Positions 51,953-60,158 of a stretch of 64,000 bases of DNA are shown here, in pieces (within the stretch, counting starts at the first letter, position 1; each line of letters starts with the position of its first letter). The translations under genes and the position numbers were made by a program. The notes below the pieces were generated by a model. That model had not been told where the DNA came from and did no database searches. It saw only the letters and a list, made by a program, of their open reading frames with translations. This DNA is from VXMO01 sp965219405 (GTDB lineage: Bacteria > Chloroflexota > Dehalococcoidia > UBA6926), in contig OZ244736.1 in NCBI GenBank assembly GCA_965219405.1, positions 682,001 to 746,000 of the forward strand. The letters run 5' to 3'.

Positions 51953-54025
51953 TTATGTAGGTTCTGCAGTCGGAACGTCCGAGAGTACCAGCTTCTTTTC
52001 TCTGGTTCTGGCCCGTCCGGTGGAACAGTGATCTAGGATAGGACACTCAGAGCACTTTGGGGAACTTGATTTACAGACCATCGCTCCAAGATCGAGCAAG
52101 GCTTGGTTCCAGTCGGTGTCGGGCCCTAGTGCTCCAGAGAGCCTGTGCAGTTCAAGCCTCATCTCCCAGTTGGCCCGTGATCCGTCGTCACCCAACACTC
52201 GACGGGCTATCCGACGCGTGTTCGTGTCCATTAGTACGCTGGGATTGCCGTGGGCGAAGCACAGTGCGGCGGAGGCAATATAGTCGCCGACCCCAGGAAC
52301 GGCCATCAATTCTTGGCGATTACTTGGCACCTTGCCACTGTGTGCATCAATGACGTGTCTTGCTGCGTCGGCAAGGCTATCCACACGCCACCTTAACCCA
52401 AGTGTTGAAAGCGACGAAGACAGTCGTTCAAAGTTGCCCAAGAACAGTCTCGGCGTCCGTCCCAAACTGAGTATCTCATCAGCGACTTCGGCCACTTGGT
52501 CTGCCCGAGTGCGATGTAGGCACATCTCAATCATCAGCACCTGCCACTTGTTGAGTCGCCGGGTTCGCCATGGAAAGCTTCTTCGGTTGGCACGGAACCA
52601 AGTAAGAATGTCGCCCCTGAATTCTCTTGGCCCGAACGAGTTTGGGGCCGGTTCTTCTCGCACGACATGCACTACGTCTTCATCCGGACTGAGCGCATCT
52701 TTGATTGCCCTAGCCATCGTCTCAGCAAGAAGGGGTGGGACAGCATTCCCGATCTGCCTGAAACGAGTCGAGGGAGCACCCGCAAACCTAAATCTGTCTG
52801 GAAACGTCTGGATCCGAGCTGCCTCCCTAACGGATAGTGTCCGATTTCGTGTCGGGTGTATATACCAATAACCATCTTTGGCGATGTGAGCCGTGATGGT
52901 GCGGCTCACATCTTCCATTGAGAGCCGATAATACTTGTCGGTGAAGATGTCTGAACGATAACGTCTCAGTTCCTCTGGTACGTCTGCATAGGTACCGCCT
53001 GGCTGTAGAATCTCGTAAATCTTGGCGTCATCAGGCCGCACCCCGCGGGTGACGTGATCGCGGATGACTAGTCTCTCTGCTCCTCTTAGTCCCTTGCGCA
53101 TACGACGCGCAAGGCCAGACATTCTTCTAGGTCGGACGTAGGATTGTTCCTCGTTGCGTACATCGGGGCCAATGTCCGGTAGGTCCTCGATAGCCTCCCC
53201 AAGTGTCGGCAGTCTGCGAGAGGCTGGGCGTGGCCATTCAAACGCTGCTCCCGGAGGGGTTCCAACCACAAAGAGGCGCGAACGGTGCTGCGGTACACCG
53301 GCTTGAGACGCTTGCAACACCTTGGTGTGGACTTCGTAGCCTCTGGTCTGCAATTGGCTCACAAGCTCAACAAGAACGGCGCCGTCTTGGGCGACGGTGA
53401 ATCCCTGGACATTCTCAAAGAGAACGGTGGCAGGTCTAAGATGATCCACGATTGCAAAGAAGCTCCGCCAAAGATCTGCTCGTCTGTCATCCGCGTTTCG
53501 TCGCCCATCCCTGACGAGGCTGCCTATTTTAGGTACACCTGCGAGGGAGAATGGCTGGCATGGAGGGCCACCTGCAACCAAATCCACCGATTCAATGCCC
53601 CACTCTCGGAGTTGGTCAATGAATGCTTCGGGGTCACTGAGGTCGCCGGTCCATGTCAGTCCTTCAATGTTGTGAGCGTGGGTCTCAACTGCCAACGCGT
53701 CAGCATCTGCCGCAGCAACTACTGAAAAGCCCGCCTCCTCCAAACCGAGACTGAGACCGCCCGCGCCGCAAAAAAGGTCGATTGCCCACGGGCGGGGCTT
53801 GGAGCTGAGCCATGAGTGGGCCGCGCCTGCGTCGTCTGGATCCGGCGAGCGGCTATGCCGTTCCAACCTAACCCTTCGCCCGGGGCGCGACGGCAGCCGG
53901 AACGGCTTCTCAGAGGATGTGGACACCAATTCGCTTTGCACGAGATCTGTTGTCAATGAGCATCTGACACTCGTTGACTTTTCCCTCAGCCAATCACTGG
54001 CTCGTGGCTTGGATACGAGCCTCAT
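51953..54025 (-). CDS. C5-cytosine DNA methyltransferase fused to Mig-like G:T mismatch glycosylase
   Basis: 690 residues. Residues ~80-445 are a complete m5C methyltransferase: motif I AIDLFCGAGGLSLGLEEAGF, catalytic Cys156 in GGPPCQPFS, ENV in VLFENVQGF, QHRSRLFVVG, and GNAVPPLLA near 427. Residues ~470-675 are a HhH-GPD glycosylase: SFPWRTRRLNKWQVLMIEM, CLHRTRADQV, VPGVGDYIASA, catalytic Asp600 in MDTNTRRIARR, and a [4Fe-4S] cluster C651-x6-C658-x2-C661-x5-C667. Tyr582 sits where EndoIII has Lys and MutY has Ser; the archaeal thymine glycosylase Mig has Tyr there. The fusion should methylate cytosine and repair G:T mismatches formed by deamination of m5C. The first ~75 residues are not conserved, so the true start may lie downstream. 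Confidence 0.9.
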   Translation of the reverse strand: MRLVSKPRASDWLREKSTSVRCSLTTDLVQSELVSTSSEKPFRLPSRPGRRVRLERHSRSPDPDDAGAAHSWLSSKPRPWAIDLFCGAGGLSLGLEEAGFSVVAAADADALAVETHAHNIEGLTWTGDLSDPEAFIDQLREWGIESVDLVAGGPPCQPFSLAGVPKIGSLVRDGRRNADDRRADLWRSFFAIVDHLRPATVLFENVQGFTVAQDGAVLVELVSQLQTRGYEVHTKVLQASQAGVPQHRSRLFVVGTPPGAAFEWPRPASRRLPTLGEAIEDLPDIGPDVRNEEQSYVRPRRMSGLARRMRKGLRGAERLVIRDHVTRGVRPDDAKIYEILQPGGTYADVPEELRRYRSDIFTDKYYRLSMEDVSRTITAHIAKDGYWYIHPTRNRTLSVREAARIQTFPDRFRFAGAPSTRFRQIGNAVPPLLAETMARAIKDALSPDEDVVHVVREEPAPNSFGPREFRGDILTWFRANRRSFPWRTRRLNKWQVLMIEMCLHRTRADQVAEVADEILSLGRTPRLFLGNFERLSSSLSTLGLRWRVDSLADAARHVIDAHSGKVPSNRQELMAVPGVGDYIASAALCFAHGNPSVLMDTNTRRIARRVLGDDGSRANWEMRLELHRLSGALGPDTDWNQALLDLGAMVCKSSSPKCSECPILDHCSTGRARTREKKLVLSDVPTAEPT

Positions 54026-54176
54026 TGATTGCCCCCTTGGCGAAGGCTATGGCTCGTTCAACCTGAGCTGGATCGGCGTATTTCTCGACCGAATCCCGCC
54101 CATGCTCAGAGGAGTAACCCTCAGTTACATCAAGTAGAGCATTTAAGTTAGCTGTCGAAATGATGATGTCTGCCAC
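53994..54176 (-). CDS. 60-residue small protein ahead of the methyltransferase
   Basis: From GTG 54176 with GGGGAGG 8 bp upstream. Sequence is acidic at the start and ends in EARIQATSQ; helical, no family recognised. Its end overlaps the annotated methyltransferase start by 32 bp, so it may be the first gene of the operon or a leader peptide controlling it. Confidence 0.4.
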   Translation of the reverse strand: MADIIISTANLNALLDVTEGYSSEHGRDSVEKYADPAQVERAIAFAKGAINEARIQATSQ

Positions 54177-54559
54177 GTTGTTGTCCTCCCCGCTCAAGTC
54201 TACATTAGCTTTGAGGTCGCCCCCAATTTGTCTGAGATTTGATCAACCCTTGAGCCTCAACGCAAGAATAGTACGCATGTTCCTCTTGGGTCAATTCCTA
54301 CCACCTCGACTAGGTAGCGCCCGGGCCTCCTCACAACCCCGCCTCTAACCGAAACGTTCCCGTTGCCGTAAACGCTCGCCCGTGCGATGGCACCTTGGGC
54401 GAAGTACTGGGTTTATTGTTCTTCAAAGCACTCTGGGGCATCCTTGGTGACTGGTCGGTATAATCAATAGTGGCTCAGTTACTGTGGCTGCGTGACCATT
54501 CCTAGCGTGGCGTGCGTCCACAACAGCGTACAAAGCCCTGACGGGGAAGGAGGTTGAAC
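54177..54559. other. intergenic region with degenerate repeat copy
   Basis: No gene recognised. It must hold the promoters of the methyltransferase operon (leftward) and the toxin-antitoxin pair (rightward). At 54335-54362 it carries ACAACCCCGCCTCTAACCGA then AACGTTC, a degenerate copy of the repeat found at 55193, 57501 and 59974. Confidence 0.5.
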
Positions 54560-54790
54560 GTGCAATCCTTTGACAGGGTGACTTTCGATCCCGGCGTCAT
54601 GGGCGGCAAAGCATGCATTCGCGGTATGCGGGTCACGGTCGGTACAGTTGTAGGCCTCTTGGCGGCAGGCCAGTCTCCCGACGAGATCCTGCGCGCGTAT
54701 CCATATCTGGAACCGGAAGACATCACCCACTCCTTGGCCTACGCTGCCTGGAGGCTTGAAGAACACGAGGTTCCTCTGCCAACGTCGTGA
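54560..54790 (+). CDS. DUF433 antitoxin
   Basis: 76 residues from GTG 54560, preferred over TTG 54554 because AGGAGG (54548-54553) then has proper spacing. FDPGVMGGKACIRGMRVTVG followed by TVVGLLAAGQSPDEILRAYP is the signature of DUF433, a winged-helix antitoxin that pairs with a PIN-like toxin. Its stop overlaps the toxin start (GTGA), the coupled layout expected of toxin-antitoxin pairs. Confidence 0.88.
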   Translation: MQSFDRVTFDPGVMGGKACIRGMRVTVGTVVGLLAAGQSPDEILRAYPYLEPEDITHSLAYAAWRLEEHEVPLPTS

Positions 54791-55155
54791 GACCCACACT
54801 CCTCATCGACATGAACCTGTCGCCCGCATGGGCGCCGGTGCTCCGAAGGCAAGGATGGGAGTCCGTGCACTGGTCTGACGTGGGCAACACTGGGGCCAGC
54901 GACAGGGAAATCATGGACTGGGCTATAGCCCATGGCTGCATCGTATTCACCCATGATCTGGACTTCGGTACTATGCTGGCACTCACGCACGAAACCGGGC
55001 CGAGTGTACTTCAGATCCGCGCCGAGAATATTTTGCCAGACCATCTGGCAGACTCAGTCATCACCGCCCTCAACCAACATGAGGCCGATCTGACTACCGG
55101 AGCCCTGGTAGTAGTTGACGCGAGCCGAAGCCGAGTTCGGGTCTTGCCGATATGA
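54787..55155 (+). CDS. DUF5615 PIN-like toxin
   Basis: 122 residues from GTG 54787. TLLIDMNLSPAWAPVLRRQG is the N-terminal acidic strand of the Mut7-C/DUF5615 PIN-like fold. ASDREIMDWAIAHGCIVFTH and DLDFGTMLAL supply the further Asp residues for a metal-binding nuclease site. These proteins are predicted ribonuclease toxins neutralised by the adjacent DUF433 protein. Confidence 0.88.
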   Translation: MRPTLLIDMNLSPAWAPVLRRQGWESVHWSDVGNTGASDREIMDWAIAHGCIVFTHDLDFGTMLALTHETGPSVLQIRAENILPDHLADSVITALNQHEADLTTGALVVVDASRSRVRVLPI

Positions 55156-55192
55156 GACCGAAAGTAATCAACGGTAACAGAACGCAGGTTCC

Positions 55193-55246
55193 CTACAACC
55201 CCACGTCTCACAGGAACGTTCGCAGCATCAACACGCTAGGCCCACA
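55193..55246. repeat. 54-bp dispersed repeat copy
   Basis: ACAACCCCACGTCTCACAGG, AACGTTCGCAGCATCA, then GCTAGGCCCACAA. Members of the same family lie at 54335 (degenerate), 57501 and 59974. Confidence 0.7.
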
Positions 55247-55394
55247 AACCTCGTGCAATCAAGAGGCACTTGCCTCGCGGCTCACTCTGGCAGTCTAGGC
55301 GATGCCCGAAGGACTCTAGGCGGTTGCCTAGCCTTCTGGCAGGATTACCGCCTAGACTAAGTGTGCGAGTTGTATCTAGAGAGGAGGCTGTTAT

Positions 55395-57413
55395 TTGAGC
55401 TACGGCCACGCGTCTTCGGTCGGGGAATTCATGAACACCCCTGAAGACACGCTGATAGGTCGGCTGACCAGTGCCGTGGCTTCTACGGGCGTGCCCAATC
55501 AAAGGACTGCCCAGACCGAGGCATGGAAGCTGGAGTTACGCCTGCTCAAGAAGCAACTGGCATCTCCGAAGTTCAAGCATTGGTACATCATCCTTGAATA
55601 TGAGATACCTCGCCGCTCACGCAGACCTGATGCAGTCTTGCTGAACTCCACCACCGTCTTCGTTGTCGAGTTCAAGATGGGCGCGAGAGACTTCGACTCC
55701 ACGTCGCGATGGCAAGCCACCTCTTACGCCCGTGACCTACGAGATTTTCACGCCGAATCCCATGAACGCCGAATCGTACCAGTGTTGTGTGCCACCAGCG
55801 CCGATAGAGGTCTCACAGACCTGGGAGACTTGAACCATGACGAGCAAGGCGTTGGCACCTTGGTCAGGACCAACGGGAAGAATCTGGGTTCTAGTCTCCT
55901 GCGCATGCAAAGCGATGCTAACGGTGGCTCTACTCGTCCAATCATTCCGAGGCAATGGTTGAGTTCTTCTTATCGCCCGACGCCCACGATCATAGAAGCT
56001 GCAACCCTTCTCTATGAAAAGCACGATGTCCGAGAGCTGTCACACAGACATGCCTACAACCTCGATCAAACTACCGACATGCTCCTTAAAGAAATCGGAG
56101 ACGCTCAACGATTTGGTCGCCGTACAATCTGTTTCGTCACCGGTATCCCTGGAGCTGGAAAGACGCTGACCGGTCTCAATGTCGTCCACAGCAAGGGATT
56201 GGAACAAACATTGGCTCCGTCTGGGATATTCCTGTCCGGCAACGGTCCTCTCGTCAAGATAGTGCGTGAGGCCATAGTGAAGAGCCAAGTTAGCAAGGAC
56301 AGGAAGAGGGATGACAGCCAGCACGAGGCCAGCACCTTCATTCAGAACGTGCACAACTTCTTGCGACATTATCTGGAAGAACGTCCTGAGGAGGCCCCAC
56401 ACGAGAACGTAGTGGTCTTCGACGAAGCGCAGAGGGCATGGGACAGCGCCCAGATGGAACGCAAGCGCGGTAGAGACGCCTCCGAGGCATCACTATTGTT
56501 TGAAGTGATGGAGCGTATGCCGGACTGGGCGGTGATCGTCGCACTGGTGGGAGGAGGACAGGAGATATTCTTGGGAGAGGCGGGGCTTGAAGAGTGGGGC
56601 CTAGCCCTGCAAGAGAGGTCCGAGTCTTGGCGCGTGGTCGCATCCCCTGAGGTGCTCATAGGCGGCGAGAGCGTGGCGGGACACAAGCTGTTCGACGGCG
56701 CCATTCCGGGGAGTGTCTCCTTCGTGGAAGAGCCTCTGGCCCATCTCGACGTCGTGGTCAGGAATCACCGCGCTCAGCGGTGGACCGAGTGGGTCAACGA
56801 CCTTCTAGCGTTTCGCCTCAGTAGCGCGAGAACGCACTTCCCGAACACGGAGGAGTTCCCGTGCTATGTGACCCGTGACCTGGCGGCTGCGCGCACATGG
56901 CTCCGGATGCATCACAGTCTAGACCCGGAAGAAAGGACAGGACTAGTGGCTACGTCCAAAGACTTCCGGTTGCGTGCCGAAGGAATAGAACGCTCTACTC
57001 AATTCCTTGCGAATTTCACGTTCGAGAAGTGGTTCTTGGAATCGAATGACGACGTTCGCTCGAGCTACTTCTTGGAAGTGGCCGCATCGGAGTTTGAGTG
57101 TCAGGGCTTGGAACTGGACTGGGTCGGCCTGTGCTGGGGAGCTGACCTGACGCCATCCACTAGCGGAGACGCCTGGGACTACCGCAAGTTTCGCGGCGCC
57201 CGGTGGCAGGCTGTCCGGCAGGAGGCTGAGCGCGCCTTTACTCTCAACAGGTATCGCGTTCTACTGACGCGGGCACGAAAGGGCATGGTCATCTGGGTGC
57301 CCAAGGGGGACCCGAACGACGCCACTCGCGATCCGGCTCGGTTCGATCAAGTGTACGATGTGCTACGTTGCGCGGGCGTGCCTGAGTTGGACTTGGCCTC
57401 ACCGACGGGGTAG
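55395..57413 (+). CDS. DUF2075 ATPase/helicase with N-terminal PD-(D/E)XK nuclease domain
   Basis: 672 residues from TTG 55395 (GAGGAGG at 8 bp; ATG 55431 is an alternative). Residues ~50-130 hold a nuclease-like strand pair, RRPDAVLLNSTTVFVVEFKM, giving D...E-x-K. Residues ~230-650 are a DUF2075/Schlafen-like helicase: Walker A FVTGIPGAGKTLTG, Walker B VVFDEAQRAWD, DVVVRNHRAQR, and near the C-terminus GLELDWVGLCWGADL with RYRVLLTRARKGMVIWVP (motif VI). Nuclease-helicase fusions of this kind are common in defence islands. It directly follows the toxin-antitoxin pair. Confidence 0.85.
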   Translation: MSYGHASSVGEFMNTPEDTLIGRLTSAVASTGVPNQRTAQTEAWKLELRLLKKQLASPKFKHWYIILEYEIPRRSRRPDAVLLNSTTVFVVEFKMGARDFDSTSRWQATSYARDLRDFHAESHERRIVPVLCATSADRGLTDLGDLNHDEQGVGTLVRTNGKNLGSSLLRMQSDANGGSTRPIIPRQWLSSSYRPTPTIIEAATLLYEKHDVRELSHRHAYNLDQTTDMLLKEIGDAQRFGRRTICFVTGIPGAGKTLTGLNVVHSKGLEQTLAPSGIFLSGNGPLVKIVREAIVKSQVSKDRKRDDSQHEASTFIQNVHNFLRHYLEERPEEAPHENVVVFDEAQRAWDSAQMERKRGRDASEASLLFEVMERMPDWAVIVALVGGGQEIFLGEAGLEEWGLALQERSESWRVVASPEVLIGGESVAGHKLFDGAIPGSVSFVEEPLAHLDVVVRNHRAQRWTEWVNDLLAFRLSSARTHFPNTEEFPCYVTRDLAAARTWLRMHHSLDPEERTGLVATSKDFRLRAEGIERSTQFLANFTFEKWFLESNDDVRSSYFLEVAASEFECQGLELDWVGLCWGADLTPSTSGDAWDYRKFRGARWQAVRQEAERAFTLNRYRVLLTRARKGMVIWVPKGDPNDATRDPARFDQVYDVLRCAGVPELDLASPTG

Positions 57414-57500
57414 ACCCACGATGACCTATCTGCAACAGAAGGCTATGGGATTGTGGGCCGCGGGCAAGCGAGCGAAGCTGACTACCCTATCCTAGAGTGA

Positions 57501-57546
57501 GACCTCCAACCGGAACGTTCGCAGTATCATCCCGTTAGGCCCACCA
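57501..57546. repeat. 54-bp dispersed repeat copy
   Basis: GACCTCCAACCGGAACGTTC, GCAGTATCATCCCGTTAGGC then CCACC. Almost identical to the copy at 59974. Confidence 0.75.
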
Positions 57547-57744
57547 AACTTGACGATAAGCAGAACCGTCTTTGAGACGTCGCTGGCCATGTCAGGCTCG
57601 CCAAAATCTACTACCGCATGAATGTGGTAAGGCGGCATAGTGGGCGTTGTCGCCCATGCCCACAGCCCCTCGCACTGGACAACATCAAGAACCTTCGTGC
57701 TGAGGTTCAGGTTAGTAGTGTAGTCACTGGGGCGAGGCCGTAGG

Positions 57745-58110
57745 CAGAACGACGGCGCGACATCCGCCCCTTCCGCGATGAGGATGCGTTCCTTAACCTG
57801 TTCCGTGCCGGAGAGTGCGAGGTCTGCCGAGCCCGCCAGCGTGTGATGGACGATGAGCGCCTGCGCGCCGGACGCCTGCACTTGGTACGCGATCTCGCGT
57901 TCGCGGTAGCCGGGGCTGATGGTGGTGACCGTCGCGCCGGCCTTGAGTATGCCAAAGAAGGCGATTTTGAACTCGGCGCAGTTCGGAGCGAAGATGCCGA
58001 CGATGGAGCCCTTGGCGAGGCCCATCGTCGTAAGCGCCGACGCGAACCTGCCCGAGTACTCGTCCGGCTCCGCGAACGTGAACCGGCTCCGGGTTGTACG
58101 GGGCGAGGGA
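57745..58110 (-). pseudogene. internal fragment of an AMP-forming acyl-CoA synthetase
   Basis: The minus strand encodes SGRFASALTTMGLAKGSIVG, IFAPNCAEFKIAFFGILKAG and ATVTTISPGYREREIAYQVQ, the N-terminal acyl-adenylating domain of the AMP-binding superfamily. The usual STSGTTGxPKG ATP motif and all of the C-terminus are absent, and upstream sequence is in another frame. After the fragment the frame runs on into unrelated sequence ending in the 57501 repeat. A truncated gene at the island's right margin. Confidence 0.8.
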
Positions 58111-58348
58111 AGAGCGGCTCATGGAGTTCGGCTGACCTGCGCGTCCAAGGTTCGGCGTGAAACTGACCGACCGGCCTGTACCAGTCAACGAAGGCGGTGA
58201 AAGGGGTGAATTGACTCCGGTGCGGTCACCTGGCGCTGCCGGAGGTCAAGGACGTTACGACCCGTCAGTACTGACCCGCCAGTGTGGGCGCTCCTCATAA
58301 TTAGACGTGGCGGTGATCGTCGTCGCCTTCCGCACGAAATGTGCACTT

Positions 58349-58993
58349 CTAGGGCGCGAGGATGTCCCCTGGAAGGTTCTCACGGAGATTACCCCACCAC
58401 CCGCGGTCCATTCCGTAATGGACCACGTATCCCCACTCCTCATCCTCCCTGATGCGGCCGACAACTTGGATCCGGCTCCGGCCCAGGGGAACCTGCTCGA
58501 AGACCTCGGCTGGTCCACGGACCCTCACATGCTGCACGTACTCTCCCCTGTCCATCTCCACGACCAGCTCGCCAGCGTCTTGCGACACCACATCTCCGTT
58601 AACGCTCACGCACTCATCCAGGAACACATCGAGGATCGCAAGCATCTGCCCGGGTGGCGGGATATCTGGAGAGTTCGTTGGACACGGGTCCACAGCCGGT
58701 GAGGTCAGGTTGATGCCGACCAGCACCACAAGGCCCAGCGCTCCTATGCCGAGCAGGTATACAACGCACATGAGGCAGCCGCGTCGCCGTCCTCGCTCCG
58801 GCTTCTCCACTTGCGCCCGTCTCCTCCACAGCCACCGCACCAGGTACAGAGGCGAATAGAGCAGAGCACTGAGGTACCCGAACAGGAGGAAGGCAACCAC
58901 CGTCACCACGGGGAAGGCTATAAACAACACCACGATCTGCAACCAAGTTGGGATGTGCTCCACCCACTCGGCCGGGAAAATCCCCTCACCCAC
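58349..58993 (-). CDS. two-helix membrane protein of unknown function
   Basis: 214 residues from GTG 58993 (GGAGG upstream). Hydrophobic helices at ~14-45 and ~75-95 flank a basic cytoplasmic loop (RWLWRRRAQVEKPERGRRRG). The C-terminal ~110 residues are extracytoplasmic, with two Cys (DPCPTNSP, DECVSVNG) and a beta-rich pattern (HVRVRGPAEVFEQVPLGRSR). Family not recognised. It lies in backbone DNA right of the island. Confidence 0.6.
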   Translation of the reverse strand: MGEGIFPAEWVEHIPTWLQIVVLFIAFPVVTVVAFLLFGYLSALLYSPLYLVRWLWRRRAQVEKPERGRRRGCLMCVVYLLGIGALGLVVLVGINLTSPAVDPCPTNSPDIPPPGQMLAILDVFLDECVSVNGDVVSQDAGELVVEMDRGEYVQHVRVRGPAEVFEQVPLGRSRIQVVGRIREDEEWGYVVHYGMDRGWWGNLRENLPGDILAP

Positions 58994-59365
58994 GGTTTCC
59001 TCCAAGCCGCTGGGCGCCGTCGAGCCCGTCCTCGTAGAAGCCTAGCAATCGCCAGTCCTGGTATTTGCCCGAGCCAAGTGGGACGGGACGCCAGACGCCC
59101 AATGGAGGCAGGTCACCAGTAGTAGCAAGTGAACACGTTGTGACTCGTGGCCGCGACGCACCCCTGCACAGGGTCATTGCCGTTCTCCTTCACGGGCTGG
59201 GGGTTGCCGCCAGTGAGGAGGACACCCCGGCCCGATTGCCATCATACTGTTCTCCGCCACTGCCAGCAGTTCTCTCGTGCGAGGCGGTGGCTTAAACACC
59301 ACCCAGACCGCAAAGCCGGCCTCCTTTCAAGCGGCAGCCCGGCGTATGGGACCGCCTTCACTGCC
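58994..59365. other. intergenic, nothing recognised
   Basis: No convincing coding frame, repeat or hairpin stands out. Confidence 0.4.
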
Positions 59366-59797
59366 TCAGCGCCCGCTGCCCTGCATTGATCCTTCCATGT
59401 AGAGATCTTCAAGGTCGTAGAGCGAGCAAATGACCTCTCGGTCGTCTAAGCTTTCCCATGAATCCTGGGTCGGATAAAGAGTAGAGATATCCAGAAGTGA
59501 GTCGACATAGGGGAGCCCCACGAAGTCTTCGAAGTGCTCCAAGCAGAGTTGAGCCGCCAGGTCGCTCACACGATCAGAGCCAGGGTATGCCAATTCCGGA
59601 GGCTCCTCGATTAAGACAACCGCGTACACCTCGTTCTGATGCGGTTCGTCGCACGGCACAATCTCGACATCAGAAACCTCTTCGGACTCTTCATCGTTGA
59701 AGCAATCTCCTTCCGCGAGCTCGAAAACATTCCCCTCTCCACATCCCGCCAAAAGGGTCATTAACAACACGCCAAGAAAAACAATCGCTCGCAACAT
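59366..59797 (-). CDS. lipoprotein, septum-formation-like domain
   Basis: 143 residues with a clear lipoprotein signal ending in LLAGCGEG (ATG 59797, GGGGGAGAAG upstream). The rest resembles the septum_form (PF13845) type: ELAEGDCFNDEESEEVSDVE, then IVPCDEPHQNEVYAVV and a later QLCLEHFEDFVG, with paired Cys as in that family. The family is described mainly in Actinobacteria; its role is not settled. Monocistronic. Confidence 0.65.
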   Translation of the reverse strand: MLRAIVFLGVLLMTLLAGCGEGNVFELAEGDCFNDEESEEVSDVEIVPCDEPHQNEVYAVVLIEEPPELAYPGSDRVSDLAAQLCLEHFEDFVGLPYVDSLLDISTLYPTQDSWESLDDREVICSLYDLEDLYMEGSMQGSGR

Positions 59798-59973
59798 GGC
59801 TTCTCCCCCAAGTCGCCAAGATCGACCCAGTATCCGCCGAATCCTACCTTAACAATTGTCCAATCCCTATTCAAGCTTCTTGAGAAGGCCACCACATTGT
59901 GCCATCGACCGATTTACTGTCAGAAGGTTCCTAGTCCCAACCACATCTCAAACACGGTTCTGCCTACCGTCCC

Positions 59974-60027
59974 AACAACCCCACCTCCAACCGGAACGTT
60001 CGCAGTATCATCCCTCTAGGCCCACAG
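59974..60027. repeat. 54-bp dispersed repeat copy
   Basis: ACAACCCCACCTCCAACCGG, AACGTTCGCAGTATCATCCC then TCTAGGCCCAC. It shares about 40 bp almost without change with the 57501 copy. The surrounding 59798-60158 gap has otherwise only the terminator. Confidence 0.75.
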
Positions 60028-60068
60028 CCCCCTGAACCAACCCGCCATCACCACTGCAAAACCAGACT

Positions 60069-60094
60069 GGGGAGAGGCGGTTCCGCCTCTCCCC
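60069..60094 (-). terminator. terminator of the betaine/proline ABC operon
   Basis: Perfect 12-bp stem GGGGAGAGGCGG / CCGCCTCTCCCC with a 2-nt loop, 65 bp past the stop of the binding-protein gene. On the minus strand a GGTTTTG stretch follows. Confidence 0.75.
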
Positions 60095-60158
60095 TGTCTT
60101 CACACTATCTCTCCGGTCGACGCCCGAAAGCCTAAACGGAGGGTGTAATCATGTCCCT

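Noticed and set aside
51953..52640. Plain MutY adenine glycosylase as the identity of the C-terminal domain
   Set aside because: The Ser typical of MutY is Tyr here, the LQQT motif is LHRT, and the C-terminal MutT-like domain of MutY is missing; Mig-type fits better.
59065..59295. 76-codon frame between the two hypothetical genes
   Set aside because: No ribosome site, no hydrophobic or domain pattern, and composition like out-of-frame GC-rich DNA.
57414..60158. Right-hand attachment site as a copy of the tRNA-Lys 3' end
   Set aside because: I looked for the T-arm/acceptor sequence near the right margin and did not see a copy; serine recombinases need only a very short shared core, so the boundary remains unplaced.
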